DNA of 41,880 bases from positions 1 through 41,880 of the forward strand of contig SVST01000021.1 of assembly GCA_015064155.1 (NCBI GenBank), in the 5' to 3' direction. The translations under genes and the position numbers were made by a program. The DNA comes from Oscillospiraceae bacterium. GTDB lineage: Bacteria; Bacillota; Clostridia; Oscillospirales; CAG-272. Under the pieces are notes generated by a model. The model was not told where the DNA came from. It ran no database searches and saw nothing but the letters and a program-made list of their open reading frames with translations. Positions 33,037 through 41,544 of the stretch are shown piece by piece; positions within the stretch are counted from its first letter, which is position 1, and each line of letters begins with the position of its first letter.

Positions 33037-33829
33037 CGTTTTGCCCTCCGTCCGAGTGCTCGGCCGTGTTGACGGTTTCCTCGTTTGTTTTTTCTTCTTG
33101 GTTTATTTTGGCGTCTTGGTTCTTTTTTGCTTCTGCCTTTTTCTGCTTTCTCTTTTCGAGCGCGCTGATTTTAAACTTGGAGAAATCCAATTTGCTTTCC
33201 TCGTAGTTCCAGATGCGCTTCAGGTTTTCGCGGTGCATAAAGACGATAAAGCAGGTTTCCACAACGGCAAACGCAACGCCCAGGGAAAAGTTCGGTGCAA
33301 AAGCGCGCAGCAGCAGGGGGTACAGCAAAGCCGCCATCACCGATGCCAACGACACGAATTTCGTGCCGATGACGATCACCAAAAAGACGAACAAAAGACC
33401 AAGGAAGGTCAAGGGGCTGATCATCAGGGCAACGGTTGCGTAGCAGGCAACGCCCTTACCGCCCTTGAACTTGTAATAAACGGGGAACATGTGTCCAAAG
33501 CCCGCGAAGAAGCCGGCAATCGACATTCCCATCTGTCCGATCAGCAAGAGCCCGAACAGAACCGACAGAACGGTTTTGAGCATATCGCAAACAAAGGTTA
33601 AAAGCGCCGCCTTTTTACCGAACGTGCGGAGCATATTGGTGGTACCGCCGTTTCCGCTTCCGTGGGTGCGGATATCGTCGTGGTAAATCAATTTGGAAAA
33701 AACGATAGCGGGGTTGATGCTTCCCAAAAGGTAGGGGATGACCATACACAAAAAAGCAAATATGAGAAAGACAATCGCCGATGGATTGTTCTCCAGCGCA
33801 TATTTTTCAATGATCCATTCCAGTAACAC
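33029..33829 (-). CDS. plsY: Glycerol-3-phosphate acyltransferase PlsY with charged C-terminal tail
   Basis: The product is 266 residues. The PlsY motifs are present: LLGSINPAIVFSKL, GSGNGGTTNMLRTFG (substrate binding) and FKGGKGVACY, within five or so membrane segments. It transfers the acyl group from acyl-phosphate to glycerol 3-phosphate, the first step of phospholipid synthesis. Residues about 215-266 form a lysine-, glutamate- and asparagine-rich low-complexity tail (EKRKQKKAEAKKNQ...) not found in typical PlsY (about 200 residues). It lies between the M24 peptidase and the methyltransferase in one operon. Confidence 0.95.
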   Translation of the reverse strand: MLLEWIIEKYALENNPSAIVFLIFAFLCMVIPYLLGSINPAIVFSKLIYHDDIRTHGSGNGGTTNMLRTFGKKAALLTFVCDMLKTVLSVLFGLLLIGQMGMSIAGFFAGFGHMFPVYYKFKGGKGVACYATVALMISPLTFLGLLFVFLVIVIGTKFVSLASVMAALLYPLLLRAFAPNFSLGVAFAVVETCFIVFMHRENLKRIWNYEESKLDFSKFKISALEKRKQKKAEAKKNQDAKINQEEKTNEETVNTAEHSDGGQNDA

Positions 33830-33850
33830 GGTTGAAGCTCCTTTCCGATT

Positions 33851-34930
33851 TTAAAACAGTTCGATCAGTTCCTTGGGACTTTGCGTAAAGTTGTAAAAGC
33901 TGCCATCGGGACGAATACAAGCCATGTCCTCGATACGGCATCCGTATTTTTCCTCGATATAGATGCCCGGCTCAAAGGTGACGACGTGACCGCGGGACAA
34001 AAGGCTGTTCTCGCGTGCCGATTGCGAAAGGCGCGGATCCTCGTGTACGAGCATTCCGACCCCGTGCCCCAGCGAATGTCCGAAGCAGCCGCGATAGCCC
34101 GCACCGTCAATGATATCGCGTGCGATCTTGTCAAGAGAACGGCAAGCAACCCCCTCGGCGGCGGCATCCAATGCCGCGCGCTGTGCCGAAAGGACGGTTT
34201 CGTACAAGCGTTTCATTTCCGCGTCGGCTTTTCCGAGAACGACGGTTCGCGTCATGTCCGAGCAGTAGCCGTCCACCTGCGCGCCGAAATCCATGGTCAG
34301 AAAGCCTTTCTCTAAGGGGACTCTGCGCGGAACACCGTGCGGCAGTGACGATGCCGTTCCCGACACCGCGATGGTGTGAAACGCCACGTCCTCCGCGCCG
34401 CTGCGGCGCATGAAAAATTCCAGCTCCACGGCAACGTCAACCTCGGTCATGGTGGGGCTTATCCGTTCCAAAATATGCGCAAAGGCGGCGTCCGTGATGC
34501 TCTGCGCCCGCGCAATGACGGCAAGCTCCTCCCCGTCCTTTCGTTCGCGAAGCTCTGCCAGTATACGCGAGGCTCCGCCTTTTAGTTGGAAGTCGCAGAG
34601 GATCTCGCAGTAGCGCGCGTGTGACGCAAAGGAGAGTGACTGCTCTTCAAACAGCACGGTTTTACAGTGGTTGTCGGCAAGCAAGCCCGCGACGCACAAA
34701 AGCTGTCCCGATTGCGGAACGACCACCTGCAGGGCAGGATCGGCTTGCTTCCGTGCCGCTTCGGCATAGCGGAAATCGGTAATCAGGTAAGATTCCCCCT
34801 TGGTCACCAGCACCAAGCCGTCACTGAACCGAAAGCCCGAGAGATAACGCTGACCGATCGGATCACTGATGATCGCCGCGTCGGCACCCTCTTTTTGCAA
34901 AGATATCTGAAATTTGCTTAAATGTGACAC
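33851..34930 (-). CDS. M24 family Xaa-Pro aminopeptidase
   Basis: The product is 359 residues: an N-terminal creatinase-like domain (about 1-125), then a pita-bread catalytic domain. Metal ligands are visible in LTMDFGAQVDGYCSDMTR (two Asp), GHSLGHGVGM (His), TFEPGIYIEE (Glu) and GCRIEDM (Glu). It removes N-terminal residues next to proline from peptides in the cytoplasm, using two metal ions. In many Firmicutes such a gene lies upstream of efp; here it lies between acyl-CoA ligase and plsY. It starts at ATG 34930 and is 31 bp from the ligase gene. Confidence 0.93.
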   Translation of the reverse strand: MSHLSKFQISLQKEGADAAIISDPIGQRYLSGFRFSDGLVLVTKGESYLITDFRYAEAARKQADPALQVVVPQSGQLLCVAGLLADNHCKTVLFEEQSLSFASHARYCEILCDFQLKGGASRILAELRERKDGEELAVIARAQSITDAAFAHILERISPTMTEVDVAVELEFFMRRSGAEDVAFHTIAVSGTASSLPHGVPRRVPLEKGFLTMDFGAQVDGYCSDMTRTVVLGKADAEMKRLYETVLSAQRAALDAAAEGVACRSLDKIARDIIDGAGYRGCFGHSLGHGVGMLVHEDPRLSQSARENSLLSRGHVVTFEPGIYIEEKYGCRIEDMACIRPDGSFYNFTQSPKELIELF

Positions 34931-34961
34931 ACAATTCCTCCTGCTTCAAGCAACGTGACAA

Positions 34962-36662
34962 TCAACGCTTCTTATTGAGATATTTTTGATATTCGCGTTC
35001 GGCGAGCCCCGCGCGTTTGATTTTGCGGGAGGTGTTCTTGGGGAACTCCTCTTCGCAAAGCACGTAGGATTCGATGCGTTTATAGGATTGCACCATGGCG
35101 TTGACACCGGCAATCGCGCGTTGTAATTCAAGGTCAAGCTGCTCGGCGGTGAGGGTGGGATATTTTTCACGCAAGCGTTCGTAGTCGGGATAGATCAAAG
35201 CAACGATGTCGTAGTCGTGCTTCTTTTCGTTCATATAGCCCACAACCACCGATTCCTTGACGAAGTTGGTGCGTCCGAGATAGGTTTCCAGCTCCTCGGG
35301 GAAGATGTTCTTTCCGTTGGCGGTGACGATCACGTTTTTCTTTCTGCCCGTGATGAACAGAAAACCCTTTTCGTCGAGATATCCGAGGTCACCCGTATAA
35401 AACCAGCCGTTCTTGATGACACGCGCGGTTTCCTCGGGCATTTCGTAATAGCCGAGCATCACGTTGTCCCCCTTGAAACGGATCTCGCCCGTGCCGTCGT
35501 CCTGCAGATCGTAAATATCGAGCAGGGTATCGGGGGTGGCAAGACCTGCCGACGCGTCGTTATAAAGCCAGTCGCGGTTGAGTGCGGCAATGGGCGCGCA
35601 TTCGGTCAGTCCATAGCCCTGACGCGTGGAAATTCCGAGATCGCGCAAGCCTGACAGCACGGCGGGGTCAACGGGAGCACCGCCCGAAACCAGCATGCGC
35701 AAGCGTCCGCCAAAGCTTTGATGAATGGTGGAGAAGACCTTTTTCTTGGTGGCAATCCGCAGCTTTTCGGGATAGATCGCGTTGGTCATTTTAATGGCGG
35801 ACAACACCTTTTTTTCCATTCCCTGACGGCGGATATTTGCCCAGACCTTTTGATACATGGTTTCCAGGAGAAGCGGCACGCACAGCATCATCGTGGGCTT
35901 GACCTCCTGCATATTCTTGGTGATATAGCGCAAGCCCTCGGAAAATGCCACGGTACAGCCGCGGTAGATCTGACACAAAAAGCCGCAGGTGCATTCATAG
36001 CAGTGGTGCAGGGGAAGAATCGAGAGGAATACGTCCTTTTCTCCGATATAGACCATCTTGCACATCTGATTGAGATTGAAGCAGATGTTGTGGTGAGAGA
36101 GCATAACGCCCTTGGAAACACCGGTCGTCCCCGACGTAAAAATCAAGGACGCCAAGGCTCCGTTGTCGATCTCGGCATCAAGATAGCGGCGATCCCCGTT
36201 CTTCATACGGCTGCGTCCGCGCGCGATCAGCGTTTTGAGGTCGTCAAAGGAAATGCGCTCGACCGACGCGTCCAAGGCAGCGATCTTTTCCGCAACCTTG
36301 GGGGAATAGATGACCGCCGCCGCACGGGAAATTCTTGCAATGTTGCAGATCTCCTCGGCGGGAATCTCCTTGTCAACGGGAACGACTACGCCAACGCCGC
36401 AGATCACTGCCATGTACGCGGTGACCCAGTTGTAGCAGTTTTCACCGATGACGATGATGCGTTTACCGCCAAAGCCACGTGCCAACAGCTCGGTTCCGAG
36501 CGAGTTGACGTGACCGCAATAGGTACGGAAGCTGATGCTCTCGTACGTCCCTTTTCGTTTTTCCATGAAAAGCGTTTTGGTTCCAAAACGTTCGGTTGAC
36601 GCGTGGAGCATTTGCTTCAAATCGTCGAACAGCTCGGTTGGGTAATTTTGATAGGAAGCCAT
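34962..36662 (-). CDS. AMP-binding long-chain acyl-CoA ligase
   Basis: The product is 566 residues, typical of FadD/Faa-type adenylating enzymes. The P-loop is LIFTSGTTGVSKGV; other motifs are GYGLTECAP, WFYTGDLGYLDEKGF and the hinge GRKKNVIVTANGKNIFPEELE. It would activate a fatty acid with ATP and CoA. The large lid domain ends with the catalytic-lysine region PKNTSRKIKRAGL. It leads a minus-strand run with the M24 peptidase, plsY, methyltransferase and DUF4091 genes, under the promoter at 36692-36720. A role in recycling fatty acids for lipid synthesis fits plsY nearby. Confidence 0.92.
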   Translation of the reverse strand: MASYQNYPTELFDDLKQMLHASTERFGTKTLFMEKRKGTYESISFRTYCGHVNSLGTELLARGFGGKRIIVIGENCYNWVTAYMAVICGVGVVVPVDKEIPAEEICNIARISRAAAVIYSPKVAEKIAALDASVERISFDDLKTLIARGRSRMKNGDRRYLDAEIDNGALASLIFTSGTTGVSKGVMLSHHNICFNLNQMCKMVYIGEKDVFLSILPLHHCYECTCGFLCQIYRGCTVAFSEGLRYITKNMQEVKPTMMLCVPLLLETMYQKVWANIRRQGMEKKVLSAIKMTNAIYPEKLRIATKKKVFSTIHQSFGGRLRMLVSGGAPVDPAVLSGLRDLGISTRQGYGLTECAPIAALNRDWLYNDASAGLATPDTLLDIYDLQDDGTGEIRFKGDNVMLGYYEMPEETARVIKNGWFYTGDLGYLDEKGFLFITGRKKNVIVTANGKNIFPEELETYLGRTNFVKESVVVGYMNEKKHDYDIVALIYPDYERLREKYPTLTAEQLDLELQRAIAGVNAMVQSYKRIESYVLCEEEFPKNTSRKIKRAGLAEREYQKYLNKKR

Positions 36663-36691
36663 ATAGCACCCCTTTCTTTTTGTTCAAGCAC

Positions 36692-36720
36692 AGTATATCA
36701 CAGATTTCGCTTTTTGGCAA
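36692..36720 (-). promoter_or_regulatory. SigA-type promoter for the acyl-CoA ligase-plsY operon
   Basis: On the minus strand TTGCCA (36720-36715) and TATACT (36697-36692) are 17 bp apart, with TGATATACT giving a partly extended -10. The ATG at 36662 follows GAAAGGGGTG. Confidence 0.8.
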
Positions 36721-36748
36721 GCGGTATTTCAATTCTGACGGGTAGTTT

Positions 36749-37918
36749 TTAGGCGCGATCCACGGTCACGACCGTAAAATAGGAGGGATCAAGGCGGCTG
36801 ATCGCGTCGGAAACCGCCCTTTTCAGCTCCTCGTCGCTCATTTTCAGTTCAAACGGCGCGGCAATATCAAAAATCAGGTTGGAGTGCGTCGCGCCCGTAA
36901 CGAATCGGAAATCATGGATGTTCAAGCGTTCGTCGATGCCAAGAACCACCTCCAAAACCTGTTTGCGCAGGCGCGAGGTCAATTCGTCGTCGGTCACGAT
37001 GGGATCCATGTGGATGGTCGCTTCGATGCCCAGGTCTCCCCGAAGTCTTCTTTCCAGCGTGTCGATCATGTCGTGTGAATGGAAAACGTCTATTTTTCCG
37101 TCCACCTCCACGTGCAAAGCGGCAACCACGTGCCCGACACCGTAGTTGTGAACCACCAGATCGTGAATACCCAACACCTGCGGCTCGGAGCGTACAAGCT
37201 CCGAGATGCGGCTGACGATCTCCTCGGACGGTGCCTCACCGAGAATCGAGTTTTTGGAATCGTTCAGAATCTTCAAGCCGGCAATGATAATCAGGATCGC
37301 AACGAGCAACCCCACGTATCCGTCCGGACTGAACGGAAGATGAGGGAAGAAGAGGATAAGCAGTACCGAGAGCAGGACCGCCGAGGTGGACAAGACGTCG
37401 GAAATCGAATCCGAGGCGGTTGCCCGCATGACGGCGGAATCGATGCGTTTTCCGATCTTGCGGTTGAACAGCGCTAACCAAAGCTTGACTAAAATCGAGC
37501 CACCCAGAACTCCCACCGAAAGCCAGTTCGCCTCGGGCTTTTCTCCCGATATGATTTTGGAGATCGATTCGCCAAACAGATCCAATCCGATGTGTAGGAT
37601 TAAAAACGATACGAGCATCGATGCAACGTATTCAATCCGTGCGTGCCCGAACGGATGCTCACGGTCGGCAGGCTTTGCGGCAATGCGAAACGACAGCAGA
37701 GAGATCAGCTGAGATCCCGCATCGGACAGATTGTTCACCGCATCGGCGGTGATCGAAACGGCACCGAACAGTGTTCCCACAAAAAATTTTGCACCGAACA
37801 GAATCAGATTCAAAATGATGCCCGTGATGCTGACGAGCGTTCCGTATGCCGCCCGAACCGACGGCTTGCTCGTTTCACGGTAATTCTTTACAAATAATTT
37901 GGATAACAGGTCTGTCAT
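36749..37918 (-). CDS. Cation diffusion facilitator (CDF) family metal transporter
   Basis: The product is 389 residues. Six membrane segments occupy about 15-225, with the metal-binding motif SITADAVNNLSDAGS (an A-site with Asp/Asn) and HPFGHARIEYVAS. A cytoplasmic C-terminal domain follows with HDLVVHNYG, VEVDGKIDVFHSHDMIDTLE and an extra C-terminal extension of about 80 residues. CDF proteins export Zn2+, Mn2+ or Fe2+ by proton antiport; the N in the usual HD/DD position might hint at Mn2+ or another ion. Start ATG 37918 (AGAGAA ahead). It follows the ComM/YifB gene by 59 bp. Confidence 0.92.
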   Translation of the reverse strand: MTDLLSKLFVKNYRETSKPSVRAAYGTLVSITGIILNLILFGAKFFVGTLFGAVSITADAVNNLSDAGSQLISLLSFRIAAKPADREHPFGHARIEYVASMLVSFLILHIGLDLFGESISKIISGEKPEANWLSVGVLGGSILVKLWLALFNRKIGKRIDSAVMRATASDSISDVLSTSAVLLSVLLILFFPHLPFSPDGYVGLLVAILIIIAGLKILNDSKNSILGEAPSEEIVSRISELVRSEPQVLGIHDLVVHNYGVGHVVAALHVEVDGKIDVFHSHDMIDTLERRLRGDLGIEATIHMDPIVTDDELTSRLRKQVLEVVLGIDERLNIHDFRFVTGATHSNLIFDIAAPFELKMSDEELKRAVSDAISRLDPSYFTVVTVDRA

Positions 37919-37977
37919 AGCGTTCTCTTTTCTATGGTTTGTTCTATTGGGGGTGAAAACCGCCGCCTCTCGTCCTC

Positions 37978-39522
37978 TTAGCCCCAATATTTACGGTCGA
38001 GGCTGCGGAGCTGAATGGCTTCGGCGACGTGGGGGGCGCGGATGAGGTCGCTTTCGTCGAGGTCTGCGATGGTACGGGCAACGCGCAGGATTCGGTCGTA
38101 GCCGCGCGCGCTGAGCCCCATACGGTCATAGGCGGCGCGCAGGAGTGCGGAGGCATCGTTGTCCAGGATGCAGTAGGTATGGATTCCTTTTGCGTCGAGC
38201 TGAGCGTTGCAGTAGAGGGGAGTGTTGCTGTCTTTCATACGGTTTTGTGCAAAGGCGCGTGCGGCGCAAACGCGTGCGCGGACGACCTCGGAGCGTTCTG
38301 CCGCTTCGTCGGATGCGGACAGCTCGGTGTAGGACAGCGAGGGCAATTCAATTTGGATATCAATGCGGTCGAGCATGGGACCGCTGATGCGTGAGATGTA
38401 GCGTTTGACGTCCTCGGGCTTGCAGGTGCATTTGTGGGAGGGATGTCCGAAGTAGCCGCAACGGCAAGGGTTCATTGCACCCACCAGCATAAAGGAGCAG
38501 GGAAAGGTCACGCGTCCGTTTGCGCGCGTAATGGTAACCTTGCGATCCTCCAAGGGCTGGCGCAAGGCATCGGTAACCTGCTTGGGAAACTCGGGCAGCT
38601 CGTCAAGAAACAACACACCGTTGTCGGCAAGCGAAACCTCGCCCGGCATGGGGTTGGCACCTCCGCCGACCAGACTGACGGGGCTCATGGTGTGGTGCGG
38701 AGAACGGAACGGACGAACCGACAAAAGAGAAACACCGTCCGGGAGAGTTCCCGCCACCGAATGCACCTTAGTGGTTTCAATGGCTTCGGCAAAGGTCAGG
38801 GGAGGCAGAATCGAGGGAAGCCGCTTGGCAAGCATCGATTTGCCGGTGCCGGGAGGACCGATCAAGAGGATATTGTGTCCGCCGGCGGCAGCGATCTCCA
38901 TGGCACGCTTTGCCATCGTTTGACCGCGCACGTCGGAGAAATCCAAGGGATAGTTTGCCGTGGCTTCGGTAAAGGAGGCACGGTCGGTTTGGAGGGGCGT
39001 AAGACGCTCTTCTCCGTTGAGGTGCTTGACCAGCGCACGCATATTGGGAACGGCATAAACGTCGATTCCCTCCACCGCGGCAGCTTCGGTTGCGTTTTCC
39101 ACGGGCGCGTAAAATTCGGTAAAGCCGTTGTCACGGGCGGCAACGCACATACAAAGGATGCCGCGCACACCGCGCAACTCGCCCGACAGCGAAAGCTCCC
39201 CCACGATGCAACGCTTTTTCAGCGAAACGTCGCGGTAGATGACCCCCGAGGTTTGAAAAATGGCGGTCAGGATGGCGGCATCGTAAGCCGAGCCCTCCTT
39301 TTTGCGGTCTGCGGGAGCAAGATTGACCGTGATGCGCGTATAGGGAAAGGGGTAGCCGCTGTTTTGGCAGGCGGTGATCACGCGCTCCTTAGCCTCCTTG
39401 ACGGCAAGGTCGGGCAGTCCCACCAATTCAAAGCCCTTGAGATTATTCTTTTGGTTACACTCAACGGTTACCGGAAACCCGTCGATTCCGCACAGCCCTG
39501 CGGAATAGGCACTGGACAGCAT
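37978..39522 (-). CDS. ComM/YifB family Mg-chelatase-like AAA+ ATPase
   Basis: The product is 514 residues. An N-terminal ChlI-like (Lon protease S5-fold) domain begins with LVGLPDLAVKEAKERV. The AAA+ module has Walker A GPPGTGKSMLAKRLPS and Walker B FLDELPEF, with the CRCGYFGHPSHKCTC cysteine cluster and a C-terminal Mg_chelatase_C region RGYDRILRVARTIADL. ComM of transformable bacteria is a branch-migration helicase in natural transformation; YifB in other bacteria has less defined roles. In Clostridia it often lies beside dprA and topA; dprA is not next here. Start ATG 39522; promoter at 39555-39583. Confidence 0.94.
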   Translation of the reverse strand: MLSSAYSAGLCGIDGFPVTVECNQKNNLKGFELVGLPDLAVKEAKERVITACQNSGYPFPYTRITVNLAPADRKKEGSAYDAAILTAIFQTSGVIYRDVSLKKRCIVGELSLSGELRGVRGILCMCVAARDNGFTEFYAPVENATEAAAVEGIDVYAVPNMRALVKHLNGEERLTPLQTDRASFTEATANYPLDFSDVRGQTMAKRAMEIAAAGGHNILLIGPPGTGKSMLAKRLPSILPPLTFAEAIETTKVHSVAGTLPDGVSLLSVRPFRSPHHTMSPVSLVGGGANPMPGEVSLADNGVLFLDELPEFPKQVTDALRQPLEDRKVTITRANGRVTFPCSFMLVGAMNPCRCGYFGHPSHKCTCKPEDVKRYISRISGPMLDRIDIQIELPSLSYTELSASDEAAERSEVVRARVCAARAFAQNRMKDSNTPLYCNAQLDAKGIHTYCILDNDASALLRAAYDRMGLSARGYDRILRVARTIADLDESDLIRAPHVAEAIQLRSLDRKYWG

Positions 39523-39554
39523 AGGTTCACCCCCAAAAAATTACATATAAGAAT

Positions 39555-39583
39555 ATTATACATGATTTTGAAGGAATTGTCAA
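39555..39583 (-). promoter_or_regulatory. SigA-type promoter for the ComM/YifB gene
   Basis: On the minus strand TTGACA (39583-39578) and TATAAT (39560-39555) are perfect with a 17-bp spacer and TG ahead of the -10 box. The ATG at 39522 follows GGGGGTGA. Confidence 0.9.
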
Positions 39584-39677
39584 GAAATTCGCCAAAAGAA
39601 AGAGGGTGGCGTTGCAAGATGCGGCATAAAGAAACGGATTTTCCGCAGCCGTGTGAAAAAAGCTGTGAAAAACCCGT

Positions 39678-40055
39678 TCATTTGGTTTGCCGAGGTTCTG
39701 TTTTCGTTTGATCGCGTTTCTTTTTGAGGGGCTTTTTTCGCGTTTTGAAAATCAACTTGACCTGCTCCTTGAGGGCTTCCTGATGCCGCGGGAACAGAAC
39801 GCGAATCAGCACCAGCGCAATGGTGCAGGTGACCGCCTTTTCGGGCGAGATGGGAAGCCACAGAAATGCGATATAAGCACCCGAAACCGCCAGCATCCAT
39901 GCCGTATCGGTCCATAGCCCCAGCCCAAGCAAGAGATAACTCCAGCCGTTCGTGATCATCCAAGCGATTCCAAAGCAGAGCAGAAATCGCCGGTTGAGAA
40001 GCAATCGCACAATCACCTTTACACGCTGCCAAAGTGTAAGAGTCTTCTGTTCCAT
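39678..40055 (-). CDS. Uncharacterised small membrane protein
   Basis: I do not recognise the family. The product is 125 residues: a short amphipathic start (EQKTLTLWQRVKVIVRLL), about three hydrophobic segments (roughly 22-45, 48-66 and 70-88), and a very basic C-terminal tail (KTRKKPLKKKRDQTK...) likely in the cytoplasm. Start ATG 40055 has GCGAGG ahead; an in-frame upstream ATG at 40196 lacks a ribosome binding site and is not chosen. It may belong to the group of small uncharacterised membrane proteins common in Clostridia. Genes on either side give no clue. Confidence 0.7.
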   Translation of the reverse strand: MEQKTLTLWQRVKVIVRLLLNRRFLLCFGIAWMITNGWSYLLLGLGLWTDTAWMLAVSGAYIAFLWLPISPEKAVTCTIALVLIRVLFPRHQEALKEQVKLIFKTRKKPLKKKRDQTKTEPRQTK

Positions 40056-40243
40056 TTCTTTGCCTCGCTTTCTTCTTTTATGATATGCGTTAGGATATGC
40101 AATCTTGTTAAGTCGTTTCAAATTTTTTGCGAACAAAGGGTAAACTTGTAACGCGGCATCCCAAAATTTGTTTTTGAGGGAGAGAGGATCGGTCAAAAGT
40201 CTGAAAAAAGAGGATAAAAAATGATAAAAAAACGGAAAAGCTA

Positions 40244-40271
40244 TTTACAAAAAAAAATTTTTTGCTATAAT
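40244..40271 (+). promoter_or_regulatory. Promoter for the GH109-like oxidoreductase gene
   Basis: TTTACA (40244-40249) and TATAAT (40266-40271) with a 16-bp A/T spacer. The ATG is at 40315 behind GAAAGGAGA. Confidence 0.8.
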
Positions 40272-40314
40272 TAAGGTGTGAAAAAAAACGACGGATCCGA
40301 AAGGAGATTTTATC

Positions 40315-41544
40315 ATGAAAAAGTTGAAGATGGGTGTCATCGGTCTTGGCGGTCGCGGAAGAGGCATTACCAAGAAGATTCTGATGAATATGCCCGAGGT
40401 TGAGGTGGTTGCCTTGTGCGACGAATATGCCGACCGCGTCGAGGAGATTGCCGCTTTTGCCGAAGAAAAATTCGGCAAGCGTCCCTACACCACAACCGAT
40501 CATCTGCAGCTGCTCTCGCGTGAGGGGATCGATGCCGTTTACGTTGCTACCTCCTGGGAAACGCACGTAGAGGTTGCGATCGACGCCTTGAAAAAGGGCA
40601 TTCCCGTGGCACTTGAGGTGGGCGGTGCTTACTGCATCGAGCGTTTGTGGGATATGGTTCGCACCTATGAGGAAACCAAAACACCCCTGATGTTTATGGA
40701 AAACTGCTGCTTTAACAAAGAGGAGCTTTTGGTGACCGCAATGGTACGCGACGGTGTGCTGGGCGAAATCGTTCACTGCCACGGCGCGTACGGACACTAT
40801 CTTGCCGAGGAAATTGCAAGCGGCGTGGAAAAAAGACACTACCGCTTGAGAAACTATCTTACCCGTAATTGCGAGAACTATCCCACGCACGAGCTGGGAC
40901 CCATTGCAAAGATTCTGAACATCAACCGCGGAAACCAGATGATTTCGTTGGTTTCCATGGCTTCCAAGGCTGTGGGAATGGAGGACTTTATCTCTCAAAA
41001 TGCCGAGAAATATCCTCACCTTGTCGGCAAAAAATTCCGTCAGGGTGACATGGTCAACACGCTGATCTATTGTGCCGACGGCTCTACCATTTCGCTGCGC
41101 CTGGATACCACGCTGCCTCGCAGCTACTCGCGTGAATTCAACATTCACGGAACGCGCGGCATTTACGAGATGAATACCCACTCGGTTTGTCTTGCCGATC
41201 AGCCCGAGTGCTTCGATACGTCGAAATTCTACCGCGAGAATTTCGGAAGTGCCGATAAATACGCGGATAAATATCTGCCCGACGTTTGGAAGTATATGAC
41301 CGAGGAGCAGAAGAAAACCGGACACGGCGGCATGGACGGCATTGAGTTCGTCACCTTTATCAAGCATCTGCGGGAAAACAAGCCCATGCCTATCGACGTT
41401 TACGACGCAGCCGCTTGGATGTGTGTTACCGCGCTTTCCGAGGCATCGATTGCAGCGGGCGGAATGCCGCAGGCAATTCCCGACTTTACCGGCGGTATGT
41501 GGACCCGTCGTCAGCCGCTTGACGTTATTGATCTGAAGGTTTGA
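40315..41544 (+). CDS. Gfo/Idh/MocA family oxidoreductase, GH109-like
   Basis: The product is 409 residues. The Rossmann start is MGVIGLGGRGRGI with an acidic residue in VVALCDEY. The usual EKP motif is replaced by ALEVGGAYC. The segment ENYPTHELGPIAKILNINRGN (H192 within YPTHELGP) closely resembles the pattern of GH109 alpha-N-acetylgalactosaminidases, which use bound NAD+ to cleave glycosides; this is recalled from the family, not aligned. Unlike many GH109 proteins there is no signal peptide, so it is cytoplasmic. It could be an NAD-dependent glycosidase or an ordinary sugar dehydrogenase. No neighbouring gene in the same direction is seen; the repeat cluster starts 30 bp after the stop. 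Confidence 0.85.
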   Translation: MKKLKMGVIGLGGRGRGITKKILMNMPEVEVVALCDEYADRVEEIAAFAEEKFGKRPYTTTDHLQLLSREGIDAVYVATSWETHVEVAIDALKKGIPVALEVGGAYCIERLWDMVRTYEETKTPLMFMENCCFNKEELLVTAMVRDGVLGEIVHCHGAYGHYLAEEIASGVEKRHYRLRNYLTRNCENYPTHELGPIAKILNINRGNQMISLVSMASKAVGMEDFISQNAEKYPHLVGKKFRQGDMVNTLIYCADGSTISLRLDTTLPRSYSREFNIHGTRGIYEMNTHSVCLADQPECFDTSKFYRENFGSADKYADKYLPDVWKYMTEEQKKTGHGGMDGIEFVTFIKHLRENKPMPIDVYDAAAWMCVTALSEASIAAGGMPQAIPDFTGGMWTRRQPLDVIDLKV

